64,000 nucleotides of DNA from Streptomyces flaveus (lineage in GTDB: Bacteria; Actinomycetota; Actinomycetes; Streptomycetales; Streptomycetaceae), in contig NZ_BMPQ01000009.1 of NCBI RefSeq assembly GCF_014647675.1, positions 1 through 64,000 on the forward strand, given 5' to 3'. The translations under genes and the position numbers were made by a program. The notes under the pieces are model-generated. The model saw nothing but the letters and a program-made list of their open reading frames with translations, was not told the DNA's origin and ran no database searches. Shown piece by piece: positions 7,833-14,255 of the stretch. The first letter of the stretch is position 1; each line of letters opens with the position of its first letter.

Positions 7833-8594
7833 GTGATCACGGCGTCGGAGCCGTCTTGGATAGCCCCGTTCACCGGGCTGAGCCCGCGGCTGTTCGGCAA
7901 GCTGGTGACCTCGCTGCGGCGCGAGGGCGCTGATGCTGTGCGGCGGGGCCGGCCGTGGAGCCTGCCGCTGGAGGACCGGGCGCTGCTAGCAGCGGCGTAC
8001 TGGCGCACGAACTTGACCCTGCGGCAGCTGGCGCCGCTGTTCGGTGTATCGAAGTCCGCCGCGGATCGAATCATCGACGACATCGGTCCGCGCCTGGCGC
8101 TGCAGCACCGGCGCCGGGACCGGCGGGACACGGTGCTGATCGTGGACGGCACCCTGGTGCCCACGCGTGACCACACGGTCACCGAGCAGTCCAAGAACTA
8201 CCGGTACTCCACCAACCACCAAGTCGTCATCGACGCGGACACCTGTCTGGTCGTCGCGGTCGGCCAGCCCGTCGCGGGCAACCGCAACGACTGCAAGGCG
8301 TGGGAGGAGTCCGGTGCCAAAGCAGCGATCGGAAAGACCACCACGATCGCCGACGGCGGCTACCGCGGCACCGGGTTGGTCATTCCCCATCGCCGCAAGC
8401 GCAAGGACGAAGAGCTGCCCCCTTGGAAGGAGGAGCACAATCGTTCACACAAGAACGTCCGCGCCCGCGTCGAGCACGTCTTCGCCCGCATGAAGACCTG
8501 GAAGATCCTCCGCGACTGCCGCTTGAAAGGCGACGGTGCGCACCACACCATGCTGGGCATCGCCCGCCTGCACAACCTTGCTCTTGCCGGATAA
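7833..8594 (+). CDS. IS5-family transposase (DDE_4 type)
   Basis: A 253-residue DDE transposase. The N-terminal helix-turn-helix region (LTLRQLAPLFGVSKSAADRII) precedes the catalytic core. The visible catalytic residues are Asp in VDGTLVPTRD, Asp in IADGGYRGTG and Glu in ARVEHVFARMK, in the HARBI1-like DDE_4 pattern. The reading frame is intact, so the enzyme may be active. The GTG at 7833 matches the usual start of this family before ITASEPSW. The stop is 66 bases from the right IS end. It presumably mobilises 6714-8660 together with its two cargo genes. Confidence 0.9.
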   Translation: MITASEPSWIAPFTGLSPRLFGKLVTSLRREGADAVRRGRPWSLPLEDRALLAAAYWRTNLTLRQLAPLFGVSKSAADRIIDDIGPRLALQHRRRDRRDTVLIVDGTLVPTRDHTVTEQSKNYRYSTNHQVVIDADTCLVVAVGQPVAGNRNDCKAWEESGAKAAIGKTTTIADGGYRGTGLVIPHRRKRKDEELPPWKEEHNRSHKNVRARVEHVFARMKTWKILRDCRLKGDGAHHTMLGIARLHNLALAG

Positions 8595-8662
8595 CCCGGC
8601 AAACCACGAGGTCACTATCAGCGAAGCACCGTAACGCGAGATGAATTGCGGGACGTCCCTTA

Positions 8663-8698
8663 GGGCCGATCCCACAGGCTGATCAAGTCGATACGCGC
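8663..8698 (+). mobile_element. right part of the MITE-like element
   Basis: Read on the minus strand this begins AGGCGCGTATCGACTTGATCA and continues toward GTGGGATCGGCCCT. It aligns with the right end of the intact IS at 10585-10621 (AGGACGTGTATCGAGTCGTG) with small deletions. It completes the relic whose left part is at 6655-6713. Confidence 0.65.
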
Positions 8699-8711
8699 CT
8701 GGTTGGCCCAT

Positions 8712-9524
8712 ATGCTGTGGTCCTGCGATCATCCGCACATGCTCATGCTCGACGATGACCTCGGACACCTTTCCTACGACATAGCCGGTGACGGCTCGCC
8801 CGTCGTTCTCGTGCACGCCGGTGTTGCCGATCACCGCATGTGGGACGCGGTCGTGCCCTCTCTCGCAGAACGGCACACCGTGATCCGGTACGACCTGCGC
8901 GGCTTCGGCGAGTCCGCACCCCCGACCGGCCCGTTCCGCGAGACCGACGACCTGCGTCGTCTCCTGGACCACCTCGGCCACGAACGTGTCCGGCTCGTGG
9001 GCGCGTCCTGGGGTGGCCGCGTGGCCCTGGACTTCACGCTCACCCACCCGGACCGGGTGCACTCACTGGCGATGCTCGCCGCGCCCTGGCCGCGATACCA
9101 CTGGTCCGCGGACATGATCGCGTACGACGAGGCCGAGACGGCGGCTCTGGACGCGGGCGACCTGGACGCCGCCGTACGTATCAACCTGGACATGTGGCTA
9201 CGCGGACCCGCTCGCAGCTGGGATGACGTGGCCGACGGACTGGCCGGCCAACTCCGCAGCCCCCTGCGGACATCGCTGGCGAACCAGGCCACCGTGGGCC
9301 AACACTCCCAAGGTCCCGCGACCGGCGACCTCGCCGCCATCTCCGTCCCCACACTGGTGGGCGTCGGCAAACTCGACGTCACCGACTTCCAAGACATCGC
9401 CCGCCGCTACGCCACTGAGATCCCCGACGCCGCCCTGGTCGAGTTCGCCACCGCCGCCCACCTCATCGCAATGGACGCGCCCGCCGAACTCAGCGCGGTA
9501 CTGGGTCCATTCCTCGCCCGTTAG
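8712..9524 (+). CDS. alpha/beta hydrolase
   Basis: About 270 residues with a complete alpha/beta hydrolase fold. There is an oxyanion HAG region after SPVVLVH, the nucleophile elbow GASWGGR (Ser), an acidic residue in VGVGKLDVTD and the catalytic His in FATAAHLIAMD. The substrate is unknown; the closest look is to 3-oxoadipate enol-lactonase or esterase-like enzymes. The start is uncertain: ATG 8712 or ATG 8739, neither with a clear ribosome binding site. The TAG stop uses the TA target and first G of the IS at 9524, so the extreme C-terminus may have been trimmed by that insertion. It lies between two related IS copies, as cargo would in a composite element. Confidence 0.87.
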   Translation: MLWSCDHPHMLMLDDDLGHLSYDIAGDGSPVVLVHAGVADHRMWDAVVPSLAERHTVIRYDLRGFGESAPPTGPFRETDDLRRLLDHLGHERVRLVGASWGGRVALDFTLTHPDRVHSLAMLAAPWPRYHWSADMIAYDEAETAALDAGDLDAAVRINLDMWLRGPARSWDDVADGLAGQLRSPLRTSLANQATVGQHSQGPATGDLAAISVPTLVGVGKLDVTDFQDIARRYATEIPDAALVEFATAAHLIAMDAPAELSAVLGPFLAR

Positions 9525-9543
9525 GGCGCGTATTGAGTCGTGA

Positions 9544-10145
9544 TCAGTGGGTGGTCCGGGTGAGGTCTTTGATCCAGACCATCGAGGCGCGCAGGTGGAG
9601 GCCGGCAAGGTAGCTGTCTGGGGTCTTGTCATATCGGGTGGCGATGCCTCGCCAGGCCTTGAGCTTGTTGATCAGGCGCTCGACGGTGTTCCTCTCCTTG
9701 TAGAGGTCGGCGTCGTGGCTGACGGGCCGGCCTCCCCCGGAGCCCTTCTTCCTCCGGTTGACGGCCTGGTCCTTCTTCTCCGGGATCACTGCCTTGATGC
9801 CGCGTCTGCGCAGGTGGGTCCGGTTGCCGCGGGAGGAGTAAGCCTTGTCGGCGGCGACCGCGTCCGGCCGGGTGCGGGGGCGCCCGACGGGGCCGCGGAC
9901 CCGTAACTTCTTGAGGACGGGGATGAACTGCGGGCTGACCGCCGCCTGGCCCGCTGTCAGCACGAACGCCAGCGGGCGGCACTTGCGGTCGGCGGCGAGG
10001 TGGACCTTGCTGGTCTGCCCGCCTCTGGAACGTCCCAGCAGAGCGGCCTTCAGCCGGAGTTTTCGTCGGCGCCGGATGCGTCGCCGCTCTTCGCGCTCAG
10101 GGTCGGTGTCGGTGTCCTGTCCGTCTTGTTCTTCGAGGCTGCCCC
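9544..10145 (-). CDS. IS5-family transposase, OrfB part
   Basis: The C-terminal half of the transposase, read after a -1 shift from OrfA. It carries the RSRGGQTSKVHLAAD region, the second catalytic Asp in VAADKAYSSRGNR and the Glu in ERNTVERLINKLK. It has no good start of its own, which supports expression as an OrfAB fusion. The frame is open to TGA at 9544 just inside the left IS end, so the element could be functional. Confidence 0.75.
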
Positions 10146-10547
10146 TTTTGACTTGGCCTTTTCCGCCTCGGCGGCAGCCTTCTCCAGGACGGTGAGGACG
10201 TCCTGGGCCAAGTGCATCCCGGCTGCGTCGTGGTGAGCGCGCGCGGTCGTGGAGTCGATGCTGACCAGGGACAGATCCACCGCACCCCGCTTCGCGGCTT
10301 CCGCGGTCAGGCCCTCCAGCAGGGCCTCGAAGATGCCGCCGTCGCGCCACTGCCGGAAGCGGTTGTGGACGGTTGACCAGGCGCCGAACTCCTGTGGCAT
10401 CTCCCGCCACTGTCCGCCGGTCCTGAACCGCCAGATCACCCCCTCGAACTGCTGCCGCAGTTGCTCGGGATACGGGCCGTACTCGCCGATCGGCAGGTAC
10501 GGCTCGATGAACTTCCATTCCTCGTCCGTCAGTTGCACTCGCGTCAC
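10050..10547 (-). CDS. IS5-family transposase, OrfA part
   Basis: A 165-residue N-terminal half with the DUF4096-like domain (MTRVQLTDEEWKFIEPYLP) and the first catalytic Asp in SIDSTTARAHHDAAG. It overlaps OrfB, which lies in the -1 frame. Two slippery A-runs in the overlap, GAAAAGG (about 10157-10163) and TCAAAAGGGG (about 10142-10151), are candidate shift sites for making the fused active enzyme. The start is the ATG near the right IS end. Confidence 0.8.
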   Translation of the reverse strand: MTRVQLTDEEWKFIEPYLPIGEYGPYPEQLRQQFEGVIWRFRTGGQWREMPQEFGAWSTVHNRFRQWRDGGIFEALLEGLTAEAAKRGAVDLSLVSIDSTTARAHHDAAGMHLAQDVLTVLEKAAAEAEKAKSKGAASKNKTDRTPTPTLSAKSGDASGADENSG

Positions 10548-10677
10548 GCAAGAACGTCTACCGGTCCAGGCCCCGCTCCGAGGGCGAATCCCGCAGATTG
10601 ATCACGACTCGATACACGTCCTAGCTTCGGTCTCGGAGAACCAGGACCTTGTACCAGGCCAGGGTCGTATGCCCGCC

Positions 10678-10776
10678 CTGCGACGGGCTGACGCACCGGC
10701 CCGCGACCCCGCACCCCAACGAACCCAGGGGCGCGGGGAACGGCGCGAGCAACCACAACGCACCCGCAGCGTCAAA
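10678..10776 (-). repeat. dispersed extragenic repeat, copy 2 (inverted)
   Basis: On the minus strand this reads GCGGGTGCGTTGTGGTTGC, then CGCCGTTCCCCGCGCCCCTG, followed by GGGCCGGTGCGTC. It is inverted relative to copy 1 at 6472-6650, so the pair brackets the mobile patch. It lies at the 3' end of the GH6 gene. Confidence 0.7.
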
Positions 10777-10794
10777 CTGCTCAACCAGCGGTAG

Positions 10795-12501
10795 CTACAG
10801 CGCGGGGTACGCGTTCTTCATCAGCTCCTGGAACTGCGCCGAGAACCAGTGCCCCGACAGCGGAGCGTCCGGCAGCGCACCCGACATGTTGAAGTTGTTA
10901 CGAGGGTTGCCCTCGTACGTCGGGTCGCACATCCGGTCGAAGCCCTTGCCCTCGTCGTTCGGGATCTCCTTGCTGGCCCCGTCGGACTCACCCGGCGGCT
11001 TCATCCACACGTACGCGTCGATGCCGGAGGCAGGCGCGGCCTGCGGGCGCTCGCCGAGGCCGGCGCCGGACTGGTTGCACCAGTTGCCGGTGTTGAGGCG
11101 ACGGTCGTAACGGCCGCCGTCGACGTAGGTGTCCACACTGGTCGTCGCGCCAGGCCCGGTGGGCCGGGAAGCGCCGCCCCAGCCGTTGCGGGACGTGTCG
11201 ATCAGCATGCCGATGTCCGAGTTGAAGCCGACGGAGACCAGCTTGTCGCGGAAGGCCTGGGCGAAGGACTGCTCGTCGACGTAGCGGTTCCAGTCGACCC
11301 ACTTCGACTCACGGACCGACTTGCCGGCCACGTTGTCGTTGATCGTGAAGTGGTCTTCCTTCAGCGCGCTGTAGTTGGCGGTGTTGGTGATGAAGCCGTG
11401 GACGTCGTTCACCGTGGCGCCCTCGGCGGTTGCCGCCTGCTTGAACAGATCCGCCGACGGGCCGAAGTTGTCGTCCCAGCCGATCCAGCCGTGGTGTCCG
11501 GCGTCCACGTAGTTGTAGACGTTCTCCGTGTCGCCGAGCTTGTTGAGTGCGTAGCCGACGCCCTTGACGTAGTTGCCGTTGGCCTTCATCACGTCGCACT
11601 CGGGCGTGGCCGTGGGACGGCTGCCGGTGTTGGTGACGAGGTTGGGCAGCGAGTCGATCTCGACCGTGGTGACGATGCGCAGGTCCGCGTACTTCGGATC
11701 GGCGAGGATCGCGGCGATCGGGTCGATGTACTCGGTCTTGTACTTGTCGATCTCCGTCGGACCGAGTTCGCCATTCGACGCCAGCGCCGCGCAGTCACGC
11801 CCCGGCAGGTTGTAGATGACGAGCTGGACGACCAGTTCGTCCGAGCCCTTCTGTTCCAGCGCCTCGTCGAGGTGGTCGCGCAGCCCCATGCCGCCGTTCA
11901 CACCGTTGATGGCCGCGGTCCGGTCCAGCCACACACCGGTGGGCTGGTTGGCGATGCGGCTGCCGCCGGTTTCGGCGGCGGCCTTCGCGGACCACTCCGG
12001 GTTCACGTACACCTTGGCGCCCGAGTACGGGTTGTCGACCTTGGGGCCCGTCGGGTCGGGCGGATCGGTGGGACCGCCGCCACCGTCGACGTTGCAGGTC
12101 ACGCCGTCGAGCGTGAAGGTGGCGGGCATCGCGTTGGTGCCGCTGTACGAGGCGTTGAAGCCGAAGCTGATCGAACTGCCCGTCGACAGCGTCCCGTTGT
12201 AGCTCTCGTTGGCGGCGGTGACCGCGTTGCCGCTCTGGCTGAGGTTGGCGTTCCAGCCGCTGGTGATCTTCTGGTTTCCGGCGTACGACCACTTCACGGC
12301 CCAACTCGACTTGGCAGCCGTGTGGTTGGTGACCGTGACCGCGGCGGTGAAGCCGGAGTCCCACTGGTTCTGCACCTTGTAGTCGACGGTGCAGGGGACG
12401 GCGGCCGGACCGGCGTCCGGGGGCATCGCCGCGACAGCGGTGCCCGTTCCTCCGACGAGCAGCGCTAACGCTGCCAGCAGTACGGTTCTGGTACGGCTCA
12501 T
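10795..12501 (-). CDS. secreted CBM2-GH6 cellulase (exoglucanase type)
   Basis: A 568-residue secreted enzyme. A signal peptide (to about residue 25) is followed by a family 2 cellulose-binding module (about 36-135, starting CTVDYKVQNQWDSGF, with disulfide cysteines at both ends), a Pro/Thr/Gly linker (GGGGPTDPPDPTGP) and a GH6 catalytic domain (about 150-560). The inverting GH6 machinery is visible around NYVDAGHHGW and the RNGWGG loop. The extended loops (GRDCAALASNGEL) fit a non-reducing-end cellobiohydrolase like Cel6B. It starts 13 bases after the GH5 stop, so both are probably one CebR-controlled operon. Confidence 0.93.
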   Translation of the reverse strand: MSRTRTVLLAALALLVGGTGTAVAAMPPDAGPAAVPCTVDYKVQNQWDSGFTAAVTVTNHTAAKSSWAVKWSYAGNQKITSGWNANLSQSGNAVTAANESYNGTLSTGSSISFGFNASYSGTNAMPATFTLDGVTCNVDGGGGPTDPPDPTGPKVDNPYSGAKVYVNPEWSAKAAAETGGSRIANQPTGVWLDRTAAINGVNGGMGLRDHLDEALEQKGSDELVVQLVIYNLPGRDCAALASNGELGPTEIDKYKTEYIDPIAAILADPKYADLRIVTTVEIDSLPNLVTNTGSRPTATPECDVMKANGNYVKGVGYALNKLGDTENVYNYVDAGHHGWIGWDDNFGPSADLFKQAATAEGATVNDVHGFITNTANYSALKEDHFTINDNVAGKSVRESKWVDWNRYVDEQSFAQAFRDKLVSVGFNSDIGMLIDTSRNGWGGASRPTGPGATTSVDTYVDGGRYDRRLNTGNWCNQSGAGLGERPQAAPASGIDAYVWMKPPGESDGASKEIPNDEGKGFDRMCDPTYEGNPRNNFNMSGALPDAPLSGHWFSAQFQELMKNAYPAL

Positions 12502-12514
12502 GATGTGCGGGTTC

Positions 12515-13978
12515 CTATCCGTCGAGGGAGCGCAGGCGATCGCGCAACCCGATGCCGAACGACGTCGGTGTGCCGTCGTAGTTGGAGATCAGGGCCGGAC
12601 CGGTGTTGCAGTTCCAGGTGTTCCAGGTCCAGCCGAGGTACGACTGCTCGCGCTCGTCGAACCACGCCATGACGCGGTCGATGAAGGAGTGCGCGCAGGT
12701 GTTCTCGCCGATCTCGCCCGCCACGAGCGGCACTTGGGCGGCGACCGGGCCGAGCGTGGAGTCCCAGCAGCTCTCGTTGGAGCAGGTGTTGAAGTTGTAG
12801 ACGTGCCAGGCCGCGGCGAGATTGCCCGCCGGATCACTCGGCTTGTACGTCAGCCACTGGCTCAGGTCGTTCGAGTACGCGAGCCCGCCCGCCAGGATCA
12901 CGTTGGTGGCGCCGGTCTCGCGGATCGTGTCGATCAGGTCCTGCATCCCGGCGACCTCGTAACCGATGCCGGGGCAGGTGCCGCCGTCCCGCCAGCAGGT
13001 CCACGCCTGTTCGGCGGTGGACGTCGCGCGGTCCGGGTAGGGCTCGTTGAACAGGTCGAAGACGACGGTCGGGTCTTCCTTGAAGGTGCTGGCGACCGAG
13101 GCCCAGAAGGACGGCGTGTACTGCATGTTGGGCATCGGCTTCTGGCAGCTGGCGTGCACGTCGGCGCAGCCCGCCGAGTTGCCCGTGTACTGGCCGTGGG
13201 ACCAGTGCAGTTCGAGCATCGGCGTCATGCCGTGCGCCTTGACCTTGGTCACCAGGTCCTTGACGGCGGCGATGTAGTTGGCGTCGGCGTACTCGGGCTT
13301 GATGTTGGACAGGCCCAGCCAGCACTCCTCGTTCAGCGGAATGCGGACCGTGTTGACGTTCCAGTCGGCGATCGCCTTGACCGAGGCGTCGTCCACCGGT
13401 CCGTCCCAGATGCCGTACCCCTGTACGCACGCGAACTCGCCGCCGGAGCGGTTGACGCCGAGCAGTCGCCGGGTGGCGCCGCTCTCGTCGACGAGCTTGT
13501 TGCCGGAGACCTTCAGGACGGGCGGGCCGTCCGTGGGAGCGGGCGGATCGGGCGGGACCTCGGCGTCCACGTTGCACGTGGTCCCGTTGAGTTTGAAGGA
13601 CAGGGGCGCGGCGGTGCTCCCCGACCCCGAGGCCAGGAACCCGGCGCTGATGCTCGCTCCCGAGCTCAGCGCTCCGTTCCAGTTCTCGTTGGCCGCGGTG
13701 ACGGTCCTCCCGGACTGGGACCACTTGGCGTTCCAGCCCTGGCTGACCTTCTGTTCGCCGGCCAGGTCGAAGGAGAGGCTCCAACTGCTCAGCTCGGCGG
13801 TGTTGTTGGTGATTTTCACGGCGCCCTGGAAGCCGGCGTCCCACTGGCTGGTGACGGAGTACTCCACCGTGCACGCGGGCGCCGCTGCGGAAGCCGTGCC
13901 GACCGGTGCGATGGCGCTCGCCGCAAGGGCGAGTGCCGCACCGGCCACTAAAAGAGGTAAACGCGGGGGGTGTCGCAT
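12515..13978 (-). CDS. secreted CBM2-GH5 endoglucanase
   Basis: A 487-residue secreted cellulase. A signal peptide is followed by a family 2 cellulose-binding module (CTVEYSVTSQWDAGF to TTCNVD), a short PPDPPAPTD linker and a GH5 barrel. The acid/base Glu is in FDLFNEPYPD and the nucleophile Glu is in LVAGEIGENTC, both intact. The ATG at 13978 has GAGGAG upstream; an extension to 14065 lacks signal-peptide sense. It is first in an operon with the GH6 gene. A near-consensus CebR box (14027-14040) lies about 50 bases upstream, so cellobiose probably induces it. It should cut internal beta-1,4 bonds to feed the GH6 and GH48 exo-enzymes. Confidence 0.93.
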   Translation of the reverse strand: MRHPPRLPLLVAGAALALAASAIAPVGTASAAAPACTVEYSVTSQWDAGFQGAVKITNNTAELSSWSLSFDLAGEQKVSQGWNAKWSQSGRTVTAANENWNGALSSGASISAGFLASGSGSTAAPLSFKLNGTTCNVDAEVPPDPPAPTDGPPVLKVSGNKLVDESGATRRLLGVNRSGGEFACVQGYGIWDGPVDDASVKAIADWNVNTVRIPLNEECWLGLSNIKPEYADANYIAAVKDLVTKVKAHGMTPMLELHWSHGQYTGNSAGCADVHASCQKPMPNMQYTPSFWASVASTFKEDPTVVFDLFNEPYPDRATSTAEQAWTCWRDGGTCPGIGYEVAGMQDLIDTIRETGATNVILAGGLAYSNDLSQWLTYKPSDPAGNLAAAWHVYNFNTCSNESCWDSTLGPVAAQVPLVAGEIGENTCAHSFIDRVMAWFDEREQSYLGWTWNTWNCNTGPALISNYDGTPTSFGIGLRDRLRSLDG

Positions 13979-14026
13979 GAGCGACTCCTCACAGCTCTGA
14001 CACGCCGTCACGGACGCATCGACTGA

Positions 14027-14040
14027 TGGAATCGCTCCCA
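14027..14040. promoter_or_regulatory. CebR-type operator for the GH5-GH6 operon
   Basis: TGGAATCGCTCCCA matches the CebR palindrome TGGGAGCGCTCCCA at 12 of 14 positions. It lies 49 bases upstream of the GH5 start. CebR is the cellobiose-responsive LacI-type repressor of cellulase genes in streptomycetes. The repressor gene itself is not in this window. Confidence 0.75.
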
Positions 14041-14180
14041 CTGGTGCGGACGAAGGTAGCGCCAAGTGATGGCAAAGAACAGAGGAGTAACCAAGGAGTT
14101 GACATGTTTCCTACAGATGTCCCTATCGAATCTTTTCGACTCTTCAAGCACCTTGACCCTTGACATCCCCCTCCCCAAGA

Positions 14181-14194
14181 TGGGAGCGCTCCCA
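14181..14194. promoter_or_regulatory. perfect CebR operator for GH48
   Basis: TGGGAGCGCTCCCA is a perfect palindrome, 62 bases upstream of the GH48 start. A TTGACA at 14160-14165 places it over the likely -10 region, as expected for repression. Confidence 0.88.
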
Positions 14195-14255
14195 CTGGTT
14201 CAAGGCTTGTTGCTCCTCCCCCCATCTCCGAGCCGCAAGGAGAGGAACCAGAGAC

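Larger units (their letters stand above)
6714..8660 (+). mobile_element. IS5-family element carrying TetR and small-membrane-protein cargo
   Basis: The terminal inverted repeats are AGGGATGTCCCGTAAC at the left (6714) and, read inward from the right end (8660), AGGGACGTCCCGCAAT. They are flanked by TA at 6712-6713 and 8661-8662, the target duplication typical of the IS427 group of the IS5 family. The element is 1,947 bp, about twice the normal size. The extra 1.1 kb between the left end and the transposase holds a tetR-like gene and a divergent small membrane-protein gene. No second left end is visible next to the transposase, so the two genes appear to lie inside the element rather than beside it. 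Confidence 0.8.
9524..10621 (-). mobile_element. intact IS5-family element with two-frame transposase
   Basis: The ends are inverted: GGGCGCGTATTGAGTCGTGA at the left (9524) and, read inward from 10621, GGACGTGTATCGAGTCGTGA. TA flanks both sides (9522-9523 and 10622-10623). The 1,098-bp length and orfA/orfB arrangement fit the IS427 subgroup of IS5. Its left end is repeated at 6655-6697. Confidence 0.85.
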
